A stretch of 64,000 nucleotides of DNA, from assembly GCF_900186615.1 (NCBI RefSeq), contig NZ_LT896588.1, forward strand, positions 1,656,961-1,720,960, written 5' to 3'. A program made the position numbers and the translations under genes. Of the stretch, positions 54,528-63,947 are shown in pieces. A model generated the notes under the pieces. It worked only from the letters and a program-made list of their open reading frames with translations, did no database searches and was not told the DNA's origin. This DNA is from Parabacteroides bouchesdurhonensis (lineage in GTDB: Bacteria; Bacteroidota; Bacteroidia; Bacteroidales; Tannerellaceae). The stretch's first letter is position 1; each line of letters begins with the position of its first letter.

Positions 54528-54632
54528 CTATATAAACAAATTATAATCCTGTAAATTAAAGAAATGAATTTCATTGTCCGACATGTAACCGGAAAAGAAC
54601 TTCGGATTGTCCTTATGTGTCTTATTTATCAT
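54528..54632 (-). CDS. candidate 34-residue leader peptide of carB
   Basis: Minus-strand ORF reading MINKTHKDNPKFFSG and ending LQDYNLFI, stop TAG at 54528-54530. It begins about 19 bases after the expected transcription start of the promoter at 54658-54689 and ends one base before the terminator stem. The second half is U-rich (CATTTCTTTAATTT, then TTATAATTTGTTTATA), as expected where RNA polymerase pauses at low UTP. A ribosome at the stop codon would cover the 5' arm of the terminator. This is the layout of the E. coli pyrBI leader. The peptide itself need not have a function. Confidence 0.55.
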   Translation of the reverse strand: MINKTHKDNPKFFSGYMSDNEIHFFNLQDYNLFI

Positions 54633-54657
54633 AGAAACTCTTTCTTTGAAATTTCGG

Positions 54658-54689
54658 CAAAGATAGTCGTTTGTTTTATTAACAACAAA
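54658..54689 (-). promoter_or_regulatory. promoter of the carB leader
   Basis: TTTG (54686-54689) and TATCTTTG (54658-54665) are 20 bases apart on the minus strand, an exact consensus match. It lies just beyond the RND permease stop and 26 bases before the leader ORF start. Confidence 0.75.
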
Positions 54690-54706
54690 TATTGAAAAGA
54701 GAAATC

Positions 54707-57700
54707 TTATTTCTTCTTACGGGGTTGTGCTTTTAATGTGAAAAGAGGCAGATAGAAAAAGATTCCTATAACCGACATAACCAATCCTCCTATTGTTCCT
54801 GCTGCCAGTGGAAACCAAAATGCTTCTTTGTCGGTTCCTAACATGAATGGGATAAATCCCAGAATAGTAGAAATGACGGTGAGGAAGATTGGAGTGATTT
54901 TTGCATTCCATGCTTTCAAATATGCCCGGTAAGGAGAAATGAGTGGATTATTAATGCGTAACTGGTTATACTCATTTAATATATAGATACTGGCATTGAC
55001 TGTAATACCGCATAACAGAACAAATGAAGCAAATCCTCCCTGGTCAAAGTTGAGTTTAAACCAGTAGAATGTAAGGAATACTCCTATATAAGAAATAGGA
55101 ATTACAAAAATTACCGCTAGCGGTTGTTTCAATGAATTGAACAATATACTGGTGGTAAAGAAGATAATTACAATAATCAGAAGTAACAACAAATATTGCT
55201 TATTATCCTTTTTCCCCCAATACCAGTAATTAGAGTTTGATTGAGCCGTATAGCCCATAGGAAGCTGATTATTGAATTCTTTCAACTCGCGTTCTTGTAT
55301 TTTGTTTCCTTGGTTGGATGCTCCTATATATTCATATTGCAGGCAAAGACGGTATTGCTGGTTTACTTTTGCTACTTTTGGAGGCATCTGTCCTTTTCCT
55401 ACGGTAGCAAGTTCAGATAGTTTATATGCTTTACCATTAATTTCTTGTGGTATATATTGCATACTCCATATATCATACTCTTTGGATTGGCGAGAAGAGA
55501 GCTTTAGTTTTTCCATTTCATTATCGACGACAATTGTTCCGCTGTATATGTTTTTCCCGAATACAGGATTTAGGGAGGCAAACAATTTAATCGGAAGAAT
55601 ATCTTCTTGTGCCATTCTCACTTTATTCAGATTGAAATAAAATTCCTGATAGTCGTCTCTCCACCAGGAGAATTCCGAATTGATAAGAACCTCTTTAATA
55701 CGACGGTAAGTCAACAGCCGGGCTTTTAGTTTTTCTGCCCATTCGTAAAGTTCATCGTAATTGTATCCAAACATCTCGATACGGAATGAGCCTGCATTTT
55801 CGCGAACATCGTTACTGAATCCTTGATCCTGTAATCCCCATACGGACCAACTTCCGCCTCCCAGTTCAAGCGCTTTGCTGATAATACGGCTTTTGAGTAT
55901 ATAGGGAAATCCGCTACGCTCGCTTTCACGGGTAAAATATACATTGATACTCGCTTGCCGGGCACTGTAAATGTTTGTTTGGAACTGACGTATCTCTTTA
56001 AAACCACTCAAATACGTTTCCATCCGTTTGATAAAATGGTTGGTTTGTTCTAATGTAGTTCCGTTGGGTAAAGATGCGCTTACGTATAATACAGTTTCGT
56101 CATTGCGGGTAAAGTAACTTCCTTCATATACTTTCTGTATGAATAGACGAAGTGTTCCTCCCAATGCTTTGTCAATGACGGGCTTGATATTCTCTTTATA
56201 TATATCGTTGGATACAGCCTTATTGTAAGTTTCAATTAAAAGAGAATCGGTTCTGGAATAACTCTTTTTCCCATCCAGTTCTATTTTGTCAGGTAATAAA
56301 AATATAGGTAACCCGAAAGCTAAGAGCAATATCAGGCAAGCTAATTTTTTCCATCGGCATAAAAAGTTGATTTGCCATTGATAATATCGTGAAAAATAAA
56401 TCGGGAATCGTTTTATTCCTCTATTTAGTTTGGTAAGGAATGAGTTTTTCTTTGCCGGTTTATTTAGTTTTCGAACAATGTATTTTTCACTTAATCCCAT
56501 TTTATCGATTAAAGCCGGAACAAGGAATAAGGCTATGAATAGTGATACGGCAAGATTAATAATCACGACAGCGGCAAAATCTTGCAAGTTAAGCCGTATT
56601 TTCTCATCCAGGAAAAAGATAATAACCAGCGCTCCCATTGTTGTTAATGTAGCTGCCAGAATGGAAAGAAAGGCCTTCTTATTATGACGGTTACGTATAT
56701 GGTCGGTCATAACAATCGTATTGTCTATAACCAGACTGAGCGAAATAGTGATGCCGGCCAAAGAGTATAACTGCATTTCCAAACCGAGCAGATAATAGAG
56801 TATAACCGCAATGCAGAGGTTTACACTCAAGCTAATGATAATAAGGAATAAATACCGGATATTTCGTGTAATTAATAAAACGAAAATTAGCAATATAAGG
56901 ATTGTTAGTCCCGTACGTAAATAGATTTTATTTAGTTCTTGCTGAATGAATTCTGTAGCGTCATAACTGGTATGTATCTCATAACCGGCTGGAAGTAATG
57001 TCCGGATATGATCCATTTCCGCCTTTACTTTCTTTGCCAGTTGAAGCTGGTTGGCTGTTTCTTCTGCTTTAATGGAAAGATAAATAGAGTTTAAACCGTT
57101 AATCCGGTAGTAACCTTGGGGTGTTTCTTCTTGTCTTGTTACTTTAATCAATTGGTCAAGCCGTATCAGTTTCCCATCTTTATTTTTTACAGTAATAAGA
57201 GAAGGCTCAAAAGATTCCTGACCATTTTCCGGTATTAGCGCCAGTCGAATCCAGTCGACGGACTCCGGTGAAGAGACTACTTCTGTTTGTATGTTGGCTG
57301 TACCTAGAAATTCTTTTTTATAATATTGACTGATGGCTGTTTGCAGGTCTTCTAAAGAAATGCCTAAAAGGTTGAGTTGACGGCTATCATATTCTAATCT
57401 CCATTCCATAGGGGTAGCACCGGTAACGTCAATTCTGTAAATACCGGAAATTCCGGATAAACGGGGCTTAATCTGATCTTCCGCGAATCGTTGTATGAAA
57501 ATGGGTGTGGCGGCGGCATTTAAAGTATAGCTCATAAAGGGCCGTGATTCTTTATCGTCCGGCCTGCTCATTTCCAGAATCGGATAACTTAGTCCATTTG
57601 GCAAACTGGGCCATGTTTGACGGATAATGGTAGAAGCCTCAAAACGGGCTGCGTCTATATTTGTATGTTTATCAAGTTCTAGAGTGATGTATCCCCAGCC

Positions 57701-57952
57701 GTTTCCGGAAGTGGACGATATTTCTTTTATCCCTTTTATGCGTGCCAACATTGCTTCCAGGCGTGAGGTAACTTCCATTTCGATGACGCGGGCTGAGTTA
57801 TTAGGCATATTATAGCTGATACTAAGCTTGGGCAAAGTACGTGACGGAGATAGCTTTATCGGCAGTAGCGGTATAAAAGCGATCCCGGCCAGTGCCACGC
57901 AAAGGAAGGTGACAATGATGGTAAAAGAAGATATTTTGGGTGAAGCACTCAT
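54707..57952 (-). CDS. RND-family efflux permease, second subunit type
   Basis: Inner-membrane RND permease of 1081 residues with 12 membrane helices and two large periplasmic loops, ending in a basic tail (KAQPRKKK). It opens 'FTIIVTFLCVALAGIAFIPLLP' and has the helix-4 segment LVIDNTIVMTDHI, where AcrB has two Asp; here there is Asp-Asn. It differs clearly from the permease at 59471-62524. Its ATG overlaps the TolC stop by 4 bases, so it is part of the same operon. The two permeases may form a mixed trimer, as MdtB and MdtC do, or work separately. Confidence 0.9.
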   Translation of the reverse strand: MSASPKISSFTIIVTFLCVALAGIAFIPLLPIKLSPSRTLPKLSISYNMPNNSARVIEMEVTSRLEAMLARIKGIKEISSTSGNGWGYITLELDKHTNIDAARFEASTIIRQTWPSLPNGLSYPILEMSRPDDKESRPFMSYTLNAAATPIFIQRFAEDQIKPRLSGISGIYRIDVTGATPMEWRLEYDSRQLNLLGISLEDLQTAISQYYKKEFLGTANIQTEVVSSPESVDWIRLALIPENGQESFEPSLITVKNKDGKLIRLDQLIKVTRQEETPQGYYRINGLNSIYLSIKAEETANQLQLAKKVKAEMDHIRTLLPAGYEIHTSYDATEFIQQELNKIYLRTGLTILILLIFVLLITRNIRYLFLIIISLSVNLCIAVILYYLLGLEMQLYSLAGITISLSLVIDNTIVMTDHIRNRHNKKAFLSILAATLTTMGALVIIFFLDEKIRLNLQDFAAVVIINLAVSLFIALFLVPALIDKMGLSEKYIVRKLNKPAKKNSFLTKLNRGIKRFPIYFSRYYQWQINFLCRWKKLACLILLLAFGLPIFLLPDKIELDGKKSYSRTDSLLIETYNKAVSNDIYKENIKPVIDKALGGTLRLFIQKVYEGSYFTRNDETVLYVSASLPNGTTLEQTNHFIKRMETYLSGFKEIRQFQTNIYSARQASINVYFTRESERSGFPYILKSRIISKALELGGGSWSVWGLQDQGFSNDVRENAGSFRIEMFGYNYDELYEWAEKLKARLLTYRRIKEVLINSEFSWWRDDYQEFYFNLNKVRMAQEDILPIKLFASLNPVFGKNIYSGTIVVDNEMEKLKLSSRQSKEYDIWSMQYIPQEINGKAYKLSELATVGKGQMPPKVAKVNQQYRLCLQYEYIGASNQGNKIQERELKEFNNQLPMGYTAQSNSNYWYWGKKDNKQYLLLLLIIVIIFFTTSILFNSLKQPLAVIFVIPISYIGVFLTFYWFKLNFDQGGFASFVLLCGITVNASIYILNEYNQLRINNPLISPYRAYLKAWNAKITPIFLTVISTILGFIPFMLGTDKEAFWFPLAAGTIGGLVMSVIGIFFYLPLFTLKAQPRKKK

Positions 57953-59430
57953 TTCATGTAATGGCTATAATCAAATTCGTCGCTAAGACTGATTCCCGTT
58001 TCGAAGTCATGCAAAGTCAGTTTGCGTATTTTGTAATAGCTTAACCAATAGTTTTGTAAAGCTGAAATATAATTACGCTGTGCCTCTTGCTGACGGTTTA
58101 ACGAAAGAGTCAGGCTATTAATGTCTGCTTTTCCAATCATGAAGCGTTGTTTTGTTTCTGCGTAGGCAGTAATGGCTAAATCTAAAGCCTCTTCTGCACT
58201 GGCTATCAGATTTTGCTGTATGTTGAAATCTCCAACGGTCATGATAACGTCTTCTTCTACAGTTTGTTCATCCTGGCGGGCTTTTATCTGGGCTACGTTC
58301 AGGTTGTTTTTAGCTACGTTATGTTTTCCTTTTCTCACACCCCAATCTATTAGAGGGATAGATAAGGATATAGAAACCATATCTTGTTGCAACGGATCTC
58401 TGTAGGCGTCTTTGAAATTATTTGCTACTTGGTTAAAACCTACACTGGCGCTTAAAGATGCATTAAATAAGGTTTCTTTTTTTGTTTTATCTACTTGTTG
58501 TTCCGCTTCTAAAATGGTTTGCCTGAATTCTAAAAATAGAGGATTGTTCTCTCGGGCCGTTATTAATGCCATCTCTGCCGATACATTTAAATCTTGAGGA
58601 CGTCCCGGTAAACGCAAACGTATTTGCGTGTTTTTATCCAGATTCAGGTAAGACGCAAGGCTGAACATGGCTCGTTTTAGAGCAATATCTGCATTTTGTA
58701 AAGTATTACGGGCATTTACGGCATCCAGCTTTAAAGTCAATAAATCAGCTTGGCTGATAGATGCTATTTTATGACGTTGCAATCCGGTTTGATATAAAGT
58801 ATCGGTTGATCGGACGTTTTCTTTGGCTAAATCGAACTCTGCTTGTGCCATGGCTAAAGCAAAGAAGTAAGTGGTTGCCTGTTCGCTTATTGCTTCCCGG
58901 TTATAGAGAAATTCTTTCTTTACCTTTTCATATTTCAGCGGTTCGATTTTTCGTTCCCAACGGAAGGGATTATAACCTATCAGATTTTGAGTGTAACCAA
59001 TTTGTATGGGTACGCTTGTAAATTGGGTGTATGTATTGTCTCCAAAATTACGCATATAACCCAAATCGGAGCGAAGAAAGAAATTTCCGCCTAACAGATC
59101 GAAATTTTGCATTACTTCCAGTCCGCCACCGGAATAGAAGGATTGTTGTTTACGATATACATCAATATCATTTTCCGAATCATATCTCTTGGTGATGTCC
59201 CGGTAATATTGGGCGGGAGTCAGGTTCAAGGTAAGACTTGGCAAGCGGTCGGCCTTATAAGTCCGGAATTCCCAATATCCGGCAAGATACATATTCTTTG
59301 TCCGGAAAGCTTCCAAGGAACTGTCGGCGGCTATCTGGATAGTTTTCTCAAGAGAAAGAACCAGTGGTTGGGCAACAGTACTGCTTACTGTTACCAGGGA
59401 GAACGAGAATATTATAGTCAGAAGTTTCAT
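57949..59430 (-). CDS. TolC-family outer-membrane efflux channel
   Basis: A 493-residue outer-membrane factor: signal peptide (about 1-20, SSTVAQ), then the two-fold repeated coiled-coil/beta pattern of TolC proteins, with 'LVLSLEKTIQIAADSSLEAF' at the start and 'SLTLSLNRQQEAQRNYISALQNYW' in two segments near the end. It lies between the two RND permease genes, 40 bases after the first and overlapping the second by 4 bases. It provides the exit duct of the pump. Confidence 0.92.
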   Translation of the reverse strand: MKLLTIIFSFSLVTVSSTVAQPLVLSLEKTIQIAADSSLEAFRTKNMYLAGYWEFRTYKADRLPSLTLNLTPAQYYRDITKRYDSENDIDVYRKQQSFYSGGGLEVMQNFDLLGGNFFLRSDLGYMRNFGDNTYTQFTSVPIQIGYTQNLIGYNPFRWERKIEPLKYEKVKKEFLYNREAISEQATTYFFALAMAQAEFDLAKENVRSTDTLYQTGLQRHKIASISQADLLTLKLDAVNARNTLQNADIALKRAMFSLASYLNLDKNTQIRLRLPGRPQDLNVSAEMALITARENNPLFLEFRQTILEAEQQVDKTKKETLFNASLSASVGFNQVANNFKDAYRDPLQQDMVSISLSIPLIDWGVRKGKHNVAKNNLNVAQIKARQDEQTVEEDVIMTVGDFNIQQNLIASAEEALDLAITAYAETKQRFMIGKADINSLTLSLNRQQEAQRNYISALQNYWLSYYKIRKLTLHDFETGISLSDEFDYSHYMK

Positions 59431-59470
59431 ATCGCAATATCTATAAATTCATATTCTGTTTGTTTTACTC

Positions 59471-62400
59471 TTATGCGTGTTTTCGGTAAATGAACCAATA
59501 TACCAGCGGAATCACAAACAAGCTGACGGCTGTACCTATAAACATGGCTGAAATCATGGCAATGGAAAGAGGTTTCTGTAATTCGCTTCCCATATCAAAA
59601 GAGAACAGCAAAGGAACCATTCCGAATATCGTGGTAAGAGATGTCATAATAATAGGACGGAGGCGTCTTCTCCCGGCTTCATGTATGGCTTCCATAAGCG
59701 GTATTCCTTCTTTACGGAGTTCATTGATTGCGTCCAACTTTAAAATGGAGTCATTAATAATAATACCGCATGTTACAACAATGCCAATAGCACTCATCAG
59801 GTTTAAAGTGTGCCCGCATATCCAGAGTACTAATAACGAAGCAGCTACGTCAATAGGAATTTCCAATAGTACGATCAGCGGCTGGAGGAAACTTTCAAAC
59901 TGGGCGGCCAGAATAAAATACATCAGCAGGATAGAGATAAACAAGATAACAACCAACTCATTAAGCATCTGTTTATTGGAGAAAAAACTGCCGGAGAAGT
60001 CCAGATCCCAGTCGGTGATACTTGCTTTGATGTTATTCATTAACTTCTCTTCGTTTTTTACATCATAAAAGCTAAATGGAATGTACTCTCCGTTCTTTCC
60101 CGCTGTAATTGTCTTTAGGTCTTCACCTTGTGTTACACGAACCAATGATTGCAGAGGGATGTATTGCACTTTCTCTTTATCATTTTCCGGTGTTGTTCGT
60201 ATAAGAGTATTCTCCAATACTTGATTGATCGTTTGTTCTTTACCGGCTAAAGTTATCGGCAGATATTGCTGATAAGAACGGAGGGTGGTTACCTCATTTT
60301 CTTTAAAAGCGGTTTTCAATATTCTGTATACTTCATTGTAGTCTACATTATATAAAAGAAGTTTCTGCCGGTCAATTGAAATATTCAACTGGTCGTCAAA
60401 CGCGACACCTACCGGACTTTCTCCGGTATTTGCAATAATGTCTTTTTCCAGTTTTCTTAAAGTGATGGCTTCAGGAGCTTCCGCTTTATTGCGTGTATAT
60501 AATTCGGCAACAATATCGGCTTCTCCGGTGACAAATAACTTTTCAAAAACAGTTTCAGGAGGAGAGAAAGATACAACTGCGTTTGGATATGCTTGCTTTA
60601 CTTTTTGTTGAATACTTGATTGCAAAGGGGCAATATCGTCAGTTTTAGGTGTCTTGAAGTATAATTCAGCTTCCGAAACGGATAGTTCTCTGTCTCTGTT
60701 CAGCAAAAACTGTTGTTGTCCTATATAGGCTGTATATAAAGCTCCGGTTTTATCAGCTTCGGCAAAGATGGAGTTTACTCTTTCTCTGTTTTCATCAACA
60801 TGGATATTTTCACCCCATTCGATATGCATTATCAGCTCGTTCTGATCTATTTCCGGCATCCTGCTTTTAGGTATTGCATAAAACAGGTATGCGCAAAGGG
60901 GTAGAGTAATGGCTACAAATATAAGTGTCGGTTTTTTGTGTCTAAAAATAAAATCGACACCTCCGTCATAAAAACGGTCTAAAGTATGCGCCTTTATCAG
61001 ATTATTAATTTTCAGATTTATCCATGAATGTTTTATTTCCGGTATGCTATATACCAGTTTATAAAGTACAGGGAGAAGCATAATGCCGGTGAAGTAAGAA
61101 ACCATTAACCCCACTGTTACGGCAAAAGCCTGGTCGTAAAAGATTGCACCGGCTATACCACTCATAAACACCAACGGAACAAATACGGCAATAGTAGTAA
61201 ACGTAGAACTTAACATAGGAGTGATTACTTCGGAGGTCCCTTTAATGCAAGCATCCTCCAAAGAAAATCCTTTTGCCCTGTATTGTACGATATTTTCCGT
61301 TACGATAATGGAACTGTCTATCATCATACCTAGAGCCAGAATTAATCCTGAAAGGGAAATGATGTTGAGTGACATGTTACATAGATAAAAGAACAGAAAA
61401 CTGATAATGATGCTGACTACCATACTTAATCCGATAACGGCCGGACTTTTTACGTCTCCAAGGAATAAGATGGCAACGATACAAATAAAAAGGAATCCGA
61501 GCGACAGGTTCTGCTTTAGGTTAGAGATGGTATAATCCAGCAATTCTGTTTGATTTCGCGTAACGCTAAACTCAATATCCGGATATACGGAAGCGAAATA
61601 ATCAGTCACTTCATTAAGCGCTTCTTTCATATTGTCCATATTCTCATCAGACTGCTTAATGATGGCAAGGCTAACTGCTCTTTTGTTTCCTGCTAACGAT
61701 AACCCGGTTTCTTTCTCCGGTACGATTGCGATACGAGCAATGTCTTTTAGCTGAAAGATACGTCCGTTTTTGCGAATATATATGTTTTGTACATCTTCCG
61801 GAGTTCGTAATAATGTAGAAAATTTGATATTGTATTCATAATAACCGTCGCGGACAATCATGCTTCCCGGTTCGATATTATTAGAGTTTAATGCCGTTTC
61901 AAGTTCATTTAATGTAATGTTTGCCATTTCCAGCAATTTCATATCTGGAACAATTTGTACCTGCCGTTTCAACATTCCGGTTATGTCTACCATAGCAACC
62001 TCCGGCAATTGTTCTATACGTCTTTTTATAACAGTTTCGGCAAACTGGCAAAGGTCAAGAAATGCCGCTTCGTTTTCTTGTCCTTTGTCACTTTTTAAAG
62101 TGAGGTTAAGGTAAAATACCGGTATGTCTGTTGCGCTGGCTTTAATTACTCTGGGACGTTCTACCTCTTTGGGCAGATAATTCATCGCTGCATCGATCTT
62201 TTCGTTTACTTCAATGAAAGCAAGATCCGTGTTTGTACCGAAATCAAAATTTAGCCGTACAATACCTGCTCCGTCCCTTGTCTCACTGTGTATATCTTTC
62301 AACCCGGCTACTTGCATAAGTTGCAAACGGATCGGTTTCACAACTGTATTCTCCAGTTCCCGGGCCGAAGTATTCTGTCCGGTAACTTGTACTGTGATTT

Positions 62401-62524
62401 CAGGGATGGCAATATCCGGTAACAAAGAGACGGGTATGGTAAAATAAGTCACCAATCCGATGATAAAACAAGCCGTAAAAGCCATTAATACGGCGATAGG
62501 TCGTTGGAGCAGGAATTTAATCAT
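59471..62524 (-). CDS. RND-family efflux permease, first subunit type
   Basis: Inner-membrane RND permease of 1017 residues: N-terminal 'QRPIAVLMAFTACFIIGLVTYF', large periplasmic loops, and helix 4 with LGMMIDSSIIVTENI, where the second of the usual two Asp is Ser. It belongs to the AcrB/HAE1-like branch by the 'PVSLLPDIAIPEITVQVTG' segment. Its start overlaps the adaptor stop by 4 bases (ATGA). It is the expected partner of the MFP and TolC genes. Substrate, such as bile salts, drugs or lipids, cannot be read. Confidence 0.94.
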   Translation of the reverse strand: MIKFLLQRPIAVLMAFTACFIIGLVTYFTIPVSLLPDIAIPEITVQVTGQNTSARELENTVVKPIRLQLMQVAGLKDIHSETRDGAGIVRLNFDFGTNTDLAFIEVNEKIDAAMNYLPKEVERPRVIKASATDIPVFYLNLTLKSDKGQENEAAFLDLCQFAETVIKRRIEQLPEVAMVDITGMLKRQVQIVPDMKLLEMANITLNELETALNSNNIEPGSMIVRDGYYEYNIKFSTLLRTPEDVQNIYIRKNGRIFQLKDIARIAIVPEKETGLSLAGNKRAVSLAIIKQSDENMDNMKEALNEVTDYFASVYPDIEFSVTRNQTELLDYTISNLKQNLSLGFLFICIVAILFLGDVKSPAVIGLSMVVSIIISFLFFYLCNMSLNIISLSGLILALGMMIDSSIIVTENIVQYRAKGFSLEDACIKGTSEVITPMLSSTFTTIAVFVPLVFMSGIAGAIFYDQAFAVTVGLMVSYFTGIMLLPVLYKLVYSIPEIKHSWINLKINNLIKAHTLDRFYDGGVDFIFRHKKPTLIFVAITLPLCAYLFYAIPKSRMPEIDQNELIMHIEWGENIHVDENRERVNSIFAEADKTGALYTAYIGQQQFLLNRDRELSVSEAELYFKTPKTDDIAPLQSSIQQKVKQAYPNAVVSFSPPETVFEKLFVTGEADIVAELYTRNKAEAPEAITLRKLEKDIIANTGESPVGVAFDDQLNISIDRQKLLLYNVDYNEVYRILKTAFKENEVTTLRSYQQYLPITLAGKEQTINQVLENTLIRTTPENDKEKVQYIPLQSLVRVTQGEDLKTITAGKNGEYIPFSFYDVKNEEKLMNNIKASITDWDLDFSGSFFSNKQMLNELVVILFISILLMYFILAAQFESFLQPLIVLLEIPIDVAASLLVLWICGHTLNLMSAIGIVVTCGIIINDSILKLDAINELRKEGIPLMEAIHEAGRRRLRPIIMTSLTTIFGMVPLLFSFDMGSELQKPLSIAMISAMFIGTAVSLFVIPLVYWFIYRKHA

Positions 62525-63591
62525 AATTTTTCAATTACAGAAACAGGAGCTTCATGTGCCAGATTGATATTGCCACTTGTTATTACAATATCGCCTTCTT
62601 TTAATCCATCTACAATGGTGTAACTATTTGCGTTTTCCAGACCGGTCTGTACATAATTCCAGTAAGCTTTACCTTCTACCAGAGTAAATACTACTTGTTT
62701 GCCCGAACGAAGAACGAGAGCCTCTTTAGGAATAACCAATTGTTTTCCAAGGGAACGATGAACGCTTACACGTACATTCATACCTTCAAACAACTTGCCT
62801 TTCTCCGTAACTGCGGCCTTTATTTTTACCATTCCGTTTTCGTCTACTAAAGGATTTATTTCGGAGATACGTCCTTCTACCTTATTTTCAGGGGAGGCAA
62901 AAGGGGAAACTTCTACCCGGTCGCCCACTTTTATCAGAGGAAGCTCACTTTCCAATACGGTAAAAGAGGCTTCTAGCGTTCCTTGGTTTATAATGGTACA
63001 GAATACATCGGAACTGGATGCCGTATTGAAAGGTTTAGCAAATAAATTGGCAACAACCCCATCAAAAGGTGCTATGAGAGTTGCGTTCTGTTCTTCAAAT
63101 TTAGCCAGCTCATATTGTGCAAGGCTTTGGGCATATCCGCTTTTTACTTTAACTAATTGCATTGTTGCTGCAGGAACTTTCGCAGAATCTTCCAATTTAT
63201 ACCCTTGCCCGATTAATACGTCTTGCAGTTCCAGTTTTGCCTGTTCCAATGAGTTTTTGGCTTGCGCTGTTTTATTGGCTAAACGGAATTTTGATAGTTC
63301 GGCTAACTTTTGTCCTTTGGTTACCCGTTCTCCATTCTTTACAAAGATAGAAGCGATGGGTTCGGCAGACTCGAATTTCAAGTCCACATACATTCGGGCG
63401 GATAATTTACCGTTACTTATTAATTCATGATTGAAATCTGTAGTTTGTAAGGTCATGATAGTGACCTTATTTGTTTCATCAGGTAAGACTGTCTCAACAG
63501 ATTCTTCTGTTATATCGGTGGTTTTCTTTTCTCCCGAGCAGGCCAGCACGCCGGAGAGTAAAAATATGATAAACACTTTGCAACTTTTCAT
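62521..63591 (-). CDS. RND efflux periplasmic adaptor (membrane fusion protein)
   Basis: Lipoprotein (lipid Cys18 in SGVLACSGE) of 356 residues of the HlyD/AcrA adaptor type. It has the lipoyl half-motifs 'FVKNGERVTKGQKLAEL' and 'ATLIAPFDGVVANLF', a short helical hairpin between them, and beta-barrel and membrane-proximal domains (about 205-350). It is the first gene of the four-gene pump operon and has a -7 box 21 bases upstream. Only one adaptor is present for two permeases. Confidence 0.94.
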   Translation of the reverse strand: MKSCKVFIIFLLSGVLACSGEKKTTDITEESVETVLPDETNKVTIMTLQTTDFNHELISNGKLSARMYVDLKFESAEPIASIFVKNGERVTKGQKLAELSKFRLANKTAQAKNSLEQAKLELQDVLIGQGYKLEDSAKVPAATMQLVKVKSGYAQSLAQYELAKFEEQNATLIAPFDGVVANLFAKPFNTASSSDVFCTIINQGTLEASFTVLESELPLIKVGDRVEVSPFASPENKVEGRISEINPLVDENGMVKIKAAVTEKGKLFEGMNVRVSVHRSLGKQLVIPKEALVLRSGKQVVFTLVEGKAYWNYVQTGLENANSYTIVDGLKEGDIVITSGNINLAHEAPVSVIEKL

Positions 63592-63611
63592 GATATTAGA
63601 TTTAATTATTA

Positions 63612-63644
63612 CAAATGTAGTAAATAAATAATAGGTTGTACGAA
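63612..63644 (-). promoter_or_regulatory. promoter of the RND operon
   Basis: TACATTTG on the minus strand (63612-63619) matches the -7 consensus exactly. The -33 at 63641-63644 reads TTCG, a weak match, 21 bases away. Confidence 0.5.
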
Positions 63645-63716
63645 GTTTTCATAATTATTTTATCGTTAGTTCTATGTCTTCTGTGAATATTGTAAAATAA
63701 ATTTGTTTCTTTTATT

Positions 63717-63822
63717 CTGACAATTTACTTAACTGACAAAAAACTGACAAGTCAAAATAACTTATGCTTTAATAAAATAGAAATGTATGTTCTATTGTTT
63801 CACCTGTCAGTTGATTTGTCAG
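63717..63822. repeat. iterated CTGACAA motifs upstream of the RND operon
   Basis: CTGACAA occurs at 63717-63723, 63733-63739 and 63744-63750 in the same direction. Reverse copies are at 63816-63822 (TTGTCAG) and, with one change, at 63804-63810 (CTGTCAG). They lie 70-210 bases before the RND promoter and may be a multi-site operator. Confidence 0.5.
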
Positions 63823-63827
63823 AGCAT

Positions 63828-63947
63828 CTATTTTAGTTGATAGAGAACAAGTATCGGATTGCTTTCTTCATCTGTATCCGGACTTGAATAGGCACATCCT
63901 AATAGTACCAGAAAAACGTTGATTGTGAATAATGCTGTTATTTTCAT
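63828..63947 (-). CDS. small 39-residue lipoprotein
   Basis: Minus-strand ORF starting MKITALFTINVFLVLLGC; Cys18 follows a lipobox LLGC. The rest is AYSSPDTDEESNPILVLYQLK, ending with a TAG stop. A hydrophobic leader followed by a lipobox and a short acidic tail is a convincing lipoprotein plan. It lies upstream of the RND operon on the same strand (236-base gap holding the CTGACAA motifs). Its function is unknown; it was too short for ordinary gene callers. Confidence 0.55.
   Translation of the reverse strand: MKITALFTINVFLVLLGCAYSSPDTDEESNPILVLYQLK

Noticed and set aside
59490-60068. 192-codon plus-strand ORF
   Set aside because: Antisense to the RND permease C-terminal half; no independent features.
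62795-63430. 211-codon ORF on the plus strand
   Set aside because: Antisense to the RND adaptor, whose motifs are clear; low-complexity Ser-rich translation.
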